DNA of 64,000 nucleotides from an uncultured Clostridia bacterium (GTDB lineage: Bacteria; Bacillota; Clostridia; Oscillospirales; Ruminococcaceae): contig CANQXX010000006.1 of the NCBI GenBank assembly GCA_947627905.1, positions 1 through 64,000 of the forward strand, in the 5' to 3' direction. The notes below the pieces were generated by a model. It was not told where the DNA came from and ran no database searches. It saw only the letters and a list, made by a program, of their open reading frames with translations. The position numbers and the translations under genes were made by a program. This document shows positions 6,490 to 14,816 of the stretch, in pieces (within the stretch, counting starts at the first letter, position 1; each line of letters opens with the position of its first letter).

Positions 6490-7686
6490 TTAAAGATTAT
6501 TTTCAAATATTATTTCATATATACTGCCTTCGGTAAACGAGTTAAATACATCGGCGAATTGTGCGCCTATTAATGCCCTTTTGAAATCCGTATAAACTAC
6601 ATCTTCTGTATTGTATAATAATTCACCATTTCCAGTTATAACAATATCGTTAAGATAAACGGCATAATAAATATCATCACCTTGTACTATATCGCCTACA
6701 TTATTGCTATCGTCGCCATAATCTGTCTTTTTTTCGGCTTCAACATTTACTTTGTAGAAACGTATATACTTATTATGTGATTTTATTGAATGAAATAATC
6801 CTTCACTGTAAATATCGCCGTCCTCACTATATAAAAGCACTTCGGTAACAGGTGTAACACTATATTTGTTTACGCTGTAATCTTTATAGTCAACAACAAG
6901 TTCTCCGTAGCCTTTCAAAAAGTCCGATTTACATATTTTAGTACCGCTTTTATAATTCCCCGAATTTTCGATTTTTTCATTAATATAACTGTCCATGTAT
7001 GAACCTATTTCGGACAGATCTGCTTCATTTGCAAGATATTCGTCAAGTCCGCTTACGGTAAACTCCTTTGAAATGGTATTTTCATCAATAATAAAGCCTT
7101 GATTTTCAAGCGCATTTTCGGGATATGATGCGCTGACCGTTATTGTTTCTCCGTTTTTGACCTGTCCGTCATATGAATAGCTGATGTGATTTTTTACAAA
7201 TTCGTTGTCGCCTGTGTATTCTATCACTGCTGTTCCGTCCGGAGACATACCCTCAAATGTTACGCTTATATCCTTTGTCAGATCAAGAACAACAGCGTCC
7301 TCCAGTCCGCTGACCGTGTAGGTAAATTCCGTATCGGTAAATTTGATATTAATATCTTCAAGTGCTTTTTCGTCACATTTAACCTTAATATTTACTTTAT
7401 CGCCGTTGGAAAGGTTATCTTTCGGCTCTGCATCGTAACCAACATCATAAAGAAGCACCTCATATTGAAGCTGTTCCATATCCGTGGCATCTTTTGGCAT
7501 ACATTCTTCGATTATCCGATCGTATAAATCGTCATTCATTGACATTGAAAACTTTCCGCTGCCGTTGAAACCGCTCACGTTCGGAATAAAAAATTCCTCC
7601 GCAGAATAGCTTTTCACACCGCAGGAAGTCAGCAGGAAAATTCCCACACTGAAAAGAAAAATTGCTGTAAGTCTGATTTTTTTCAT
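6490..7686 (-). CDS. Putative lipoprotein of unknown function
   Basis: A 398-residue predicted lipoprotein: basic N-terminus MKKIRL, hydrophobic stretch, and lipobox LLTSC with Cys about residue 22. The mature part is acidic and made of beta-rich segments. Phrases such as GDKVNIKVKCDEKALED and GETITVSASYPENALEN recur at similar spacing, suggesting two or three repeated Ig-like domains, though I cannot name a family. The ATG at 7686 is chosen because AAGGAG lies 8 bases upstream; a GTG three codons earlier touches that site. Single-gene unit with its own promoter and terminator. Probably a surface protein. Confidence 0.75.
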   Translation of the reverse strand: MKKIRLTAIFLFSVGIFLLTSCGVKSYSAEEFFIPNVSGFNGSGKFSMSMNDDLYDRIIEECMPKDATDMEQLQYEVLLYDVGYDAEPKDNLSNGDKVNIKVKCDEKALEDINIKFTDTEFTYTVSGLEDAVVLDLTKDISVTFEGMSPDGTAVIEYTGDNEFVKNHISYSYDGQVKNGETITVSASYPENALENQGFIIDENTISKEFTVSGLDEYLANEADLSEIGSYMDSYINEKIENSGNYKSGTKICKSDFLKGYGELVVDYKDYSVNKYSVTPVTEVLLYSEDGDIYSEGLFHSIKSHNKYIRFYKVNVEAEKKTDYGDDSNNVGDIVQGDDIYYAVYLNDIVITGNGELLYNTEDVVYTDFKRALIGAQFADVFNSFTEGSIYEIIFENNL

Positions 7687-7716
7687 TTTGACCACTCCTT
7701 AAAAATTTATAGAAAA

Positions 7717-7745
7717 ATTATATCATGCTTAAATATTTCTGTCAA
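7717..7745 (-). promoter_or_regulatory. Promoter of the lipoprotein gene
   Basis: On minus, TTGACA (7740-7745) and TATAAT (7717-7722) with a 17-bp spacer, about 30 bp before the start codon. Confidence 0.8.
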
Positions 7746-7902
7746 ATGCAAGACCATATTTTTTAGGTTTACATATCAATATTTTAACCATTATTTTCAA
7801 AATGCATTTCCAATTCCTTTTTCTATTGACAATATTACTGCTTTGATGTATAAAATAATATCAAAATCGAGGTTGTTTAAGCCCTGTAGGAATTGTAGCC
7901 GC

Positions 7903-8070
7903 ATCTCACTAAACAATTATAAGTGTTGAAATTTAAGAGTTGAGATATAAAGATTTAAATCTAAATCTATCCGCCCCATTGAGGGGCTACGCATTTTAAA
8001 TAAATTTATTTAAACTTGCTTTGGGGGTGACATTGCCCGCGGGGTACTTCCCCGCAAATTCCGATATGTC
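7903..8070. repeat. Diverged modular repeat (inverted relative to 31921-32060)
   Basis: The order AAGTGTTGA..AGAGTTGAGATAT, CCGCCCC.TTGAGGGGCTAC, GGGGGTGACATTGCCCGCGGGG and CTTCCCCGCAAAT is the reverse complement of the module at 31921-32060, 41309-41456 and 49290-49420. No terminal inverted repeats remain. The rest of the gap 7746-8160 is AT-rich with no gene seen. Confidence 0.75.
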
Positions 8071-8163
8071 GGCTGAATACCCGACATATGATTATATCTT
8101 AAAAATCCCTTTTTGTCAAATTTTGCTTAGGACTGATTTTGCTGCCACAAAATCGTATAATTC

Positions 8164-8192
8164 AAAAAGGACACCGTCACCGATGCCCTTTT
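8164..8192 (-). terminator. Terminator of the cysK-por-paaK-aminotransferase operon
   Basis: On minus, AAAAGGGCATCG and CGGTGTCCTTTTT form a stem ending in T-rich sequence just beyond the aminotransferase stop. Confidence 0.7.
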
Positions 8193-8194
8193 AA

Positions 8195-9364
8195 TTATTT
8201 CCTTGAAGGAATTTTCTTTCGTATGCTTTCCAAACGGTTAAGAGCTTCATTCAGAGTATCTTCCTTTTTGGCAAAATGCAAACGGATCAAATTATTGACA
8301 GGCTCGCGGAAAAAACTTGATCCCGGAACTGCTCCCACACCAACGTCACGGGCAAGCGTTTCACAAAATTCAAGATCGGAATCAAATCCAAATTCCGAAA
8401 TGTCTAAAAGAACATAATATGCTCCCTGCGGAACGGTGTGAGTTATCCCGATGTCGTCAAGACCTTTTAAAAACAGATCCCGCTTTTGCGTGTATTTTTT
8501 CTGCAAGTCTTTGTAATATCCATCACCGAATTTCAAGCCCACAACTGCCGCTTCCTGAAGCGGTGCGGCTGCTCCGACGGTGAGAAAATCATGCACTTTT
8601 TTTGCTGCGTCAATAATTTCCGCAGAAGCGATAATATATCCCAAACGCCAGCCTGTTATCGAATATGTTTTTGAAAGAGACGAACAGGAAATTGTCCGCT
8701 CCTGCATATTCGGCAAAGAGGAAAAATAAATATATTTGTTAGGCTCATAAACAATATGCTCGTAAACTTCGTCGGTAATTACAAATGTATCGTATTTTTC
8801 CGCAAGATCTGCAATTATTTTAAGTTCGTCATATGTAAAAACTTTTCCGCAGGGATTTGACGGATTGCAAAGTATCAACGCTTTCGGTTTCTGCTTGAAT
8901 GCCGCTTCAAGTACGTCAACATCAAAATTAAATTCGGGTGGGATAAGCGGAACATATATCGGCTCAGCTCCGGAAAGAATTGCGTCTGCGCCGTAATTTT
9001 CATAAAACGGCGAAAAAACAATTACTTTATCTCCCGGATCGGTAACGGTCATCATTGCCGCCATCATGGCTTCGGTGCTGCCGCAGGTCACGACAATTTC
9101 ACTGTTGGGATCAATTTTTCTTCCCATAAGGCGTGACTGCTTTTCCGCAAGCGCTTCTCTGAAATTCTGCGCTCCCCATGTTATTGAATATTGGTGGAAA
9201 TCTTCTTTTGTGACCTCTGCAAGTCGATCTAAAATTTCTTTCGGCGGCTCGAAATCGGGAAATCCCTGTGAAAGATTTACCGCCCCGTATTGCAGGGAAA
9301 CACGGGTCATTCTGCGTATCACCGAATCGGTAAAAGTTTCTGTTCGTGATGAAATACGGGGCAT
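8195..9364 (-). CDS. Class I/II PLP-dependent aminotransferase
   Basis: A 389-residue fold-type I aminotransferase. The PLP lysine lies in SCSSLSKTYSITGWRLGY, the substrate-carboxylate Arg near the C-terminus in NLIRLHFA, and the N-terminal VNLSQGFPDFEPP motif is typical of aspartate/aromatic/kynurenine aminotransferases of subgroup I-gamma. It is the last gene after porGDAB and paaK. The context suggests it transaminates the 2-oxoacid made or used by the oxidoreductase, plausibly phenylpyruvate or a branched-chain oxoacid. Substrate is inferred from context only. Confidence 0.9.
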   Translation of the reverse strand: MPRISSRTETFTDSVIRRMTRVSLQYGAVNLSQGFPDFEPPKEILDRLAEVTKEDFHQYSITWGAQNFREALAEKQSRLMGRKIDPNSEIVVTCGSTEAMMAAMMTVTDPGDKVIVFSPFYENYGADAILSGAEPIYVPLIPPEFNFDVDVLEAAFKQKPKALILCNPSNPCGKVFTYDELKIIADLAEKYDTFVITDEVYEHIVYEPNKYIYFSSLPNMQERTISCSSLSKTYSITGWRLGYIIASAEIIDAAKKVHDFLTVGAAAPLQEAAVVGLKFGDGYYKDLQKKYTQKRDLFLKGLDDIGITHTVPQGAYYVLLDISEFGFDSDLEFCETLARDVGVGAVPGSSFFREPVNNLIRLHFAKKEDTLNEALNRLESIRKKIPSRK

Positions 9365-9386
9365 TTTTATTTCTCCTTATTTAAAA

Positions 9387-10727
9387 TTATATGTTATAAT
9401 CAAGTTTTCTTTCGTCTATAAGACGTTTTGATTTATGCTCGGAACGTGTATTCAAGCCGCCGTCAGGATGAACTTCCACCTTATAAGGCTTTACTCCGAT
9501 ACGCGCTTTCAATGCGTCCGAAACATTCTGCGCAACTTCCTCATCTGTTTTTGGATTGTCGGAATTTTTTTCAATTTCAACAGAATATTTGCAGGTAAAA
9601 TCTTTTTCAAATACACGGATAAGATATTCTCCCGTAATTCCCTGCTGTTCGCGGATAACTGCTTCAATATCGCTTGGGAAAACATTTACCGCCGAAACTA
9701 TAAACATATCGTCTTTACGTCCGTTGATATGTATTCTGCCATGAGTACGTCCGCAGGAGCAAGGTGTATTGTCTATCCAGCCTATATCGCCTGTACGGAA
9801 TCTTATAAGCGGACGGGCGTGTTTCCGCAGAGTTGTAAATACCAGTTCGCCCACCTGACCGGGTTCAAGAACTTCTCCCGTGTGAATATCGACTGTTTCC
9901 ACAAGAATGTGATTTTCCGCAATGTGAAGTCCGTCCTTTGCTTCGCACATTGCTGCGCAGGCGCCGAAAATATCCGAAAGTCCGTAAAAATCATAAACTT
10001 CCGCGCCCCAGAGATCTTCTATCGCTTTTCTTGTAGCTTCAATTGAACCGCCAAGTTCGCCTGCAACGATAATTTTCTTTATATTCAGATCTTTTTTTGG
10101 ATCAATTCCGCTTTTTAACGCTTTTTCGCCGAGCTGCCAAGCGTAAGACGGAGAAGTCCATATAATAGTGGGCTGATATGTTTTCAGAACAAAAAGCAGT
10201 CTTTCGCTTGGAAGCGTTCCGCCCCAGATACAAAGCGCACCGAGATTCTGTGCGCCGATAACATCAGGACCGCCGACATAAAGGGAAAAATTCAGCGCGT
10301 GAACATATCTGTCTGTCGGTCTCATTCCCGCCTGCCAGAACCAACGGCTCTCGGTCTCCTGAAATTCGTCAAAATCCTTTTTTGTAAACGGACTCATTGT
10401 GGGAACTCCCGTTGAACCGGATGATGTGGAAATAAACACAACATCTTCTTCGGGAACTGCGCAAAGTTCTCCGAGGAATGAACCCACTCCCTGCGTATCC
10501 CGCTGCGTTTTCTTATCAATAAACGGGAATTTGCGTATATCTTCAAGAGTTTTTATATCCTCAGGCTTTACTCCCGCCGCATCAAAGGAACGCTTGTAAT
10601 ATGGCGCATTTTCATATGCAAATTTAACTATTTCTTTAAGGTCTTCAAGCTGATGTTTTTCAATCTCTGCACGAGGCATTGTTTCAAGTTCCTCGTCCCA
10701 GTATTTGCTGTTTATATCTCTGCTCAT
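9387..10727 (-). CDS. paaK: Phenylacetate-CoA ligase family protein
   Basis: A 446-residue adenylate-forming enzyme of the PaaK family. It carries the ATP loop STSSGSTGVPTMSPFTKKD (about residues 100-118), the YDFYGLSDIFG motif, and the C-terminal GDIGWIDNTPCSCGRTHGRIHINGRKDDM region with the zinc-like CSCGRTHGR pattern. Family enzymes form aryl-acetyl-CoA from the free acid, CoA and ATP. Many anaerobes and archaea pair it with an indolepyruvate/2-oxoacid oxidoreductase, as here, where it starts 10 bases after porB. Confidence 0.9.
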   Translation of the reverse strand: MSRDINSKYWDEELETMPRAEIEKHQLEDLKEIVKFAYENAPYYKRSFDAAGVKPEDIKTLEDIRKFPFIDKKTQRDTQGVGSFLGELCAVPEEDVVFISTSSGSTGVPTMSPFTKKDFDEFQETESRWFWQAGMRPTDRYVHALNFSLYVGGPDVIGAQNLGALCIWGGTLPSERLLFVLKTYQPTIIWTSPSYAWQLGEKALKSGIDPKKDLNIKKIIVAGELGGSIEATRKAIEDLWGAEVYDFYGLSDIFGACAAMCEAKDGLHIAENHILVETVDIHTGEVLEPGQVGELVFTTLRKHARPLIRFRTGDIGWIDNTPCSCGRTHGRIHINGRKDDMFIVSAVNVFPSDIEAVIREQQGITGEYLIRVFEKDFTCKYSVEIEKNSDNPKTDEEVAQNVSDALKARIGVKPYKVEVHPDGGLNTRSEHKSKRLIDERKLDYNI

Positions 10728-10737
10728 TTCTGTTACC

Positions 10738-11616
10738 TCATTTCCTGAAATTATTATCTATAAATTCCCACTTTGCGTTGCGGGAATTTTCTATTATTTT
10801 TATATCTTCATCTGTAAGATGTCTGAATCTGCTTTGCTTTTTCAGATATTCTCCGATATCGGAAAATTCTTTTGGTCTGAAATTCAATCTGAACTCTCCG
10901 TTTTCAAATTCCGCAAGATACCATGTTCCGCAGTCCACAGCTTCTTTTGCAATTTCCACCGTTTCATCTGTGGAAATTCCCCAGCCTGTAGGGCATGGAG
11001 CAATAACATGGATATATTTTGTGCCTTTTATTCCGGACGCTTTTTTGACTTTTGAAATAAAATCATTTATATATCCCACGCTTGCAGTCGCGGCATAAGG
11101 TATGCCGTGTGCTGCGGCAATTTCAAACATATTCTTTTTCGGGCGCATATTTCCGTGAATATTTTTTCCTGCAGGAGTTGTAGTTGTTTTTGCTCCGAAA
11201 GGCGTCAGCGAACTTTTTTGAATACCTGTGTTCATATACGCTTCGTTATCATAGCAAATATACAGAATATCATCATTCCTGTCAATTGCCCCCGATAACG
11301 CCTGCAAACCTATGTCTGCCGTTCCGCCGTCGCCTGCAAATCCCACTGCATGAAAATCTTCTATGCCTTTTGCTTTTAGCCCTGCGCGTATGCCCGTAAG
11401 CATTGAAGCAGTTCCTGCAAATGTGGAAATTATCGCGTTATTTCCGAAACAAAGCTGCGGGAAATTAAATCCCACCGCAGACATACAGCCCGCTGGAAGA
11501 ACGGCTATCGAACGTTCTCCCAGAACTTTTAACGCTATTCTTACCGCAAGGCTTCCGCCGCAGCCGGCGCAGGCTTTATGCCCGTAAAAAAATTCATCTT
11601 TGCTTAAAACGCTCAC
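10738..11616 (-). CDS. porB: 2-oxoacid:ferredoxin oxidoreductase, beta (TPP) subunit
   Basis: A 292-residue thiamine-diphosphate subunit. It has the CAGCGGSLAVR iron-sulfur-ligand motif near residue 16, ALPAGCM-like region, and the TPP signature GDGGTADIGLQAL..DNEAYMNTGIQ. With the alpha, delta and gamma subunits it forms a heterotetramer that couples a 2-oxoacid plus CoA to acyl-CoA, CO2 and reduced ferredoxin, or the reverse. It overlaps porA by 4 bases. Whether the substrate is pyruvate, aryl-pyruvate or branched-chain oxoacid cannot be decided from motifs alone. Confidence 0.92.
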   Translation of the reverse strand: MSVLSKDEFFYGHKACAGCGGSLAVRIALKVLGERSIAVLPAGCMSAVGFNFPQLCFGNNAIISTFAGTASMLTGIRAGLKAKGIEDFHAVGFAGDGGTADIGLQALSGAIDRNDDILYICYDNEAYMNTGIQKSSLTPFGAKTTTTPAGKNIHGNMRPKKNMFEIAAAHGIPYAATASVGYINDFISKVKKASGIKGTKYIHVIAPCPTGWGISTDETVEIAKEAVDCGTWYLAEFENGEFRLNFRPKEFSDIGEYLKKQSRFRHLTDEDIKIIENSRNAKWEFIDNNFRK

Positions 11617-12779
11617 GGACGGTCACCTCCGATACCGATAAAATTCACATCGGACAACCCTTTTTTCATATTTTCAAAAATATTTTCAATATCGGCACGG
11701 GAAATATCTTGTCCTCCAAGACCACCTATATGATCCGAAACGGGAATATTTACGCCAGACTTTTTCAGTGCTGAATTAACATTTGTAAATACCGTTCCTT
11801 CATTTCCAAATGAAATATCTTTTTCCAGAACGGCAGCGGCTTTTGCATTTTTCACGGCTTCCGCAATTTCTTTATTCGGAAACGGACGCATATAACGTAT
11901 GCGGATCATTCCGACTTTTTCGCCTTTTTCCCGCAATTCGTCCGCAACATCTTTTACAAGTCCCGAAATACTTCCCAAGGTTATCAGAATATATTCCGCA
12001 TCATCGGTAAGATATTTTTCGATAAGTCCGGAATATTTCCGCCCGAAAATTTTACAGAATTTTTCTTCCGCTTCATTTATTACCGCGGCAGCATTAAGCA
12101 GCCCGAGATGTTCTTTATATTTAAATATATAGTTGCTTGCAGGACCAGCAGAAAACGCCATATTTTTCGGTTTGGAAAGATCAAGTTTGTTTTCCGTTTT
12201 AAAAGGTGGAAGGAATTTATCCGCCGCGTCCTGTTCGGGAACATCAACGGCTTCATAGGTGTGAGTAAGAACAAATCCGTCTAAATTTGCCATAAACGGC
12301 GCGGAAACATTTTTATTTTCCGCTATGTAATAACTCATTAAAGCAAGGTCAAGAGCTTCCTGTGCATTTTCGGCATAAGCCTGTATCCAGCCGCTGTCAA
12401 GGAGCGCAAGTGAATCCCGCTGATCGCCGTAAATATTCCACGGCAAAGCAGTGGAACGGTTTGCATTCATCATTACTATGGGAAATCTTCCGCCCGACGC
12501 GTAAACAAGACATTCAGCCATATAAAGCAAGCCTTGCGATGATGTTGCCGTGAACGCCCTTGCTCCCACCGCAGACGCGCCCATAGCGCAGGAAAGCGCG
12601 GAATGTTCCGACTCAACGTGGATAAATTCCGACTTCAGACTGCCGTCCTCAACCATTTCGGAAAGCCGTTCCACTACAATGGTCTGCGGCGTTATCGGAT
12701 AAGCGGAAATAACTTCGGGTCTTGCAAGACGGATACCCTCTGCAAATGCTTCATTTCCCGAAAGAAATTTTCGTGCCAC
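11613..12779 (-). CDS. porA: 2-oxoacid:ferredoxin oxidoreductase, alpha subunit
   Basis: A 388-residue alpha subunit. The pyrimidine-binding domain begins with FLSGNEAFAEGIRLARPEVISAYPITPQT split across residues 5-33, followed by a transketolase-C-like domain near residues 250-370 (ILITLGSISGLVKDVADELR). In this enzyme class the alpha subunit helps set substrate choice. It overlaps porD by one base and porB by four, so the subunits are translationally coupled. Confidence 0.92.
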   Translation of the reverse strand: MARKFLSGNEAFAEGIRLARPEVISAYPITPQTIVVERLSEMVEDGSLKSEFIHVESEHSALSCAMGASAVGARAFTATSSQGLLYMAECLVYASGGRFPIVMMNANRSTALPWNIYGDQRDSLALLDSGWIQAYAENAQEALDLALMSYYIAENKNVSAPFMANLDGFVLTHTYEAVDVPEQDAADKFLPPFKTENKLDLSKPKNMAFSAGPASNYIFKYKEHLGLLNAAAVINEAEEKFCKIFGRKYSGLIEKYLTDDAEYILITLGSISGLVKDVADELREKGEKVGMIRIRYMRPFPNKEIAEAVKNAKAAAVLEKDISFGNEGTVFTNVNSALKKSGVNIPVSDHIGGLGGQDISRADIENIFENMKKGLSDVNFIGIGGDRP

Positions 12780-13069
12780 TATATTTCCGCCTCCATTTCA
12801 ATAGCATTGAATTTGCATATCTTTCTGCAAATGCCGCAGCCTTTGCAGAAATCATAGTCAATGACTGCTTTGCCGTCCTTTTCAGAAATAACTCCGTCGG
12901 GGCAGTACAGATAACACTGCATACAGCCATTGCATTTTTTTGTATCTATTACCGGACGGAAATTTCTCCAGCCTGCGTTTTTAGTTGTAAGAAAACCTGC
13001 TTCATATGACGGAAATTCAGGAATTTCATCAAAAGCCGCAGGAGCTTTTTCACGAAGATAAGGTTTCAT
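12779..13069 (-). CDS. porD: 2-oxoacid:ferredoxin oxidoreductase, delta (ferredoxin) subunit
   Basis: A 96-residue subunit with two [4Fe-4S] motifs: CNGCMQCYLYC and CKGCGICRKIC. It passes electrons between the TPP centre and free ferredoxin. A short N-terminal extension (residues 1-35) contains the GWRNFRPVIDTKKCNGC approach typical of separate delta subunits. It starts directly after porG. Confidence 0.93.
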   Translation of the reverse strand: MKPYLREKAPAAFDEIPEFPSYEAGFLTTKNAGWRNFRPVIDTKKCNGCMQCYLYCPDGVISEKDGKAVIDYDFCKGCGICRKICKFNAIEMEAEI

Positions 13070-13591
13070 TTAAAAAAGCTCCTTTCCTGCCGCTTTCATT
13101 GCGGAAATATTTTTCTGCCTGATCTTTTCAGGCATATTTTCCGAAATTGCTCTTTCGATATCGTCCTCCGAAATTCCGTCATAAAAAACGGAAAACGCGC
13201 CAAGCATTATTGTATTTACTATGGGAACTTTCAGAAATTCCTCCGAAATTTTATATCCGTCAATTGCTTTTATCCTTTTGTCGGAAAATTGTTTCTTGGA
13301 ATTTATAAGAATTATCCCGTTGTCTTTAAGCTCCGAAAATGCCTGTTCGGAGAAAAGCGTATCGTCCAGAAAAATACTGTAATCGGCTTTTGAAATTTCG
13401 CTGCGATCAGAAACAAGATGCTCACTTAATTTTGTAAATGCTCTTATGGGAGCGCCCCGCCGTTCGGGGCCAAAAGACGGGAAAGCCAAAGCAAAATTAT
13501 TTTCGCTTTTCATTGCATATGCCGCTCCGAGGAGCCGTGCGGCTGTGAAAGCTCCCTGACCGCCTCGTCCGTGCCAAAGAATTTCCGTCAT
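13070..13591 (-). CDS. porG: 2-oxoacid:ferredoxin oxidoreductase, gamma subunit
   Basis: A 173-residue gamma subunit with the signature WHGRGGQGAFTAARLLGAA at residues 6-24 and the FGPERRGAPIRAFTK motif. First of the four por genes, it begins 17 bases after the cysK stop with no promoter or terminator between, so the por set is probably carried on the cysK transcript. Linking a sulfur gene to this oxidoreductase is unusual and may reflect joint control by cysteine or iron-sulfur demand (inference). Confidence 0.92.
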   Translation of the reverse strand: MTEILWHGRGGQGAFTAARLLGAAYAMKSENNFALAFPSFGPERRGAPIRAFTKLSEHLVSDRSEISKADYSIFLDDTLFSEQAFSELKDNGIILINSKKQFSDKRIKAIDGYKISEEFLKVPIVNTIMLGAFSVFYDGISEDDIERAISENMPEKIRQKNISAMKAAGKELF

Positions 13592-13608
13592 AATATCACT
13601 TCTTTCAA

Positions 13609-14538
13609 TTATCCCGCAAACATCGGCGTAGAAAGATAACGTTCACCCGTATCGGGAAGCAGTGCAACTATGATCTTGCCTTTGTTTTCGGGACGTTTTG
13701 CAAGTTCCGTTGCAGCCCATACAGCCGCTCCGGAGGAAATTCCCACAAGCAGTCCCTCTTTCCGCGCAAGCAGCCTGCCTGTTTCAAATGCCGCTTCATT
13801 TTCAACGGGAATTATCTCGTCATAAATTGAAACATCAAGTGTATCGGGAACGAATCCTGCGCCTATTCCCTGAATTTTATGCGGCCCTGCCGTTCCTTTT
13901 GAAAGCACCGGAGAACCTGCAGGCTCAACTGCAACTATTTTAACGTTGGGGTTCTGATGTTTTAAATATTTTCCCACGCCTGTTATCGTTCCGCCTGTTC
14001 CCACACCTGCAACGAAAATATCGACTTTTCCGTCGGTGTCGTCCCATATCTCCTTGCCTGTTGTTTTTTCGTGGATCGCGGGGTTTGCAGGGTTCGTAAA
14101 CTGACTGGGGATAAAGCTGTCAGGCGTTTCCGAAGCAAGCTGCTGCGCTTTTTCAATTGCGCCTTTCATGCCCTTTGCGCCCTCGGTAAGAACAAGCTGT
14201 GCGCCGTATGCTTTCAGAAGATTTCTTCGTTCAATGCTCATAGTCTCAGGCATCGTAAGGATAATTTTATATCCCCGCGCGGCGGCAGCGGCTGCAAGTC
14301 CGATGCCGGTATTGCCGCTTGTTGGTTCGATAATAACACTGTTGGGCTTTAAAACGCCTTTTTCCTCCGCATCGTCAAGCATGGCTTTTGCGATTCTGTC
14401 CTTGACGCTTCCTGCCGGGTTGAAATATTCAAGTTTTCCGTAAATATCCGCAGTAAGATTCTTTTCCGAAATGTAATTTGTCAGCTTCATAAGCGGGGTG
14501 TTTCCGATAAGGTCGGTGATCTTCTCATAAACTTTCAT
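13609..14538 (-). CDS. cysK: Cysteine synthase A
   Basis: Makes cysteine from O-acetylserine and sulfide. The 309-residue PLP enzyme (fold II) has the Schiff-base Lys in [11 protein letters not shown] (about Lys46), the substrate loop [12 protein letters not shown], the phosphate-binding [10 protein letters not shown] and the C-terminal [11 protein letters not shown]. It is a clear CysK, while the second paralogue at 19104-20021 looks like MccA. AGGAGAGA precedes the start. The gene sits behind a 130-base structured leader and a consensus promoter. Confidence 0.95.
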   Translation of the reverse strand: MKVYEKITDLIGNTPLMKLTNYISEKNLTADIYGKLEYFNPAGSVKDRIAKAMLDDAEEKGVLKPNSVIIEPTSGNTGIGLAAAAAARGYKIILTMPETMSIERRNLLKAYGAQLVLTEGAKGMKGAIEKAQQLASETPDSFIPSQFTNPANPAIHEKTTGKEIWDDTDGKVDIFVAGVGTGGTITGVGKYLKHQNPNVKIVAVEPAGSPVLSKGTAGPHKIQGIGAGFVPDTLDVSIYDEIIPVENEAAFETGRLLARKEGLLVGISSGAAVWAATELAKRPENKGKIIVALLPDTGERYLSTPMFAG

Positions 14539-14566
14539 AGCTATCTCTCCTAAATATTAATATATT

Positions 14567-14697
14567 GACAGGTTTCAAAATTTTCAAAGCCGTTCTTCCT
14601 GCGGACAAAGCAACAGGGGAAAACGTAACGGTTCAACTTTTTTCGGGGAGATGAGTTTCTATCCGCAGGAAGAACAGCTTTAACTATAAAACCTATC
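14567..14697 (-). promoter_or_regulatory. Structured 5' leader of cysK (candidate regulatory RNA)
   Basis: Two coaxial stems enclose the leader. The outer one pairs 689-697 with 567-575 (AAACCTATC and GACAGGTTT on plus, one G-U). The inner one pairs 662-679 with 588-605, 18 positions with a single G-U (core TCCGCAGGAAGAAC). The loop of 56 nt is C/G-rich and includes CTCATCTCCCC. It ends just before the ribosome site. It is not a T-box, S-box or other leader I recognise. Confidence 0.6.
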
Positions 14698-14718
14698 AAA
14701 CAAATATATTATATAGAT

Positions 14719-14747
14719 ATTATATATCCGTAATCTGCCGGTGTCAA
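14719..14747 (-). promoter_or_regulatory. Promoter of cysK operon
   Basis: On minus, TTGACA (14742-14747) and TATAAT (14719-14724) with exactly 17 bp between. The -35 box overlaps the operator-like motif at 14745-14762. Confidence 0.85.
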
Positions 14748-14762
14748 GAGGTTTTTCCAATT
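14745..14762. promoter_or_regulatory. Operator-like motif upstream of cysK, shared with ssuA
   Basis: CAAGAGGTTTTTCCAATT overlaps the -35 region. It matches the palindrome CAATAGGTTTTTCCTATTG at 17745-17763 in 16 of 19 positions. Likely target of the LysR or Rrf2 regulator encoded at 17758-19084 (inference). Confidence 0.5.
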
Positions 14763-14783
14763 TTTTTATTTTTGTAGGAATAA

Positions 14784-14816
14784 TCAAAAAAGCCTATTAA
14801 AATGATAGGGCTTTTA
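14784..14816 (-). terminator. Terminator of the ssu-like operon
   Basis: On minus, AGCCCTAT and ATAGGCT form a stem with a one-base bulge followed by TTTTTT, directly after the permease stop. Confidence 0.75.

Noticed and set aside
6318..6493. Small hydrophobic protein encoded from ATG at 6318
   Set aside because: No ribosome site, and the start lies inside the nested RNA fold. The hydrophobic run comes from poly-T sequence.
14590..14700. Cys-Cys-containing leader peptide in the cysK leader
   Set aside because: The frame is open but has only TTG starts without ribosome sites. A run of this length can occur by chance, so it was kept only as a side remark in the cysK leader finding.
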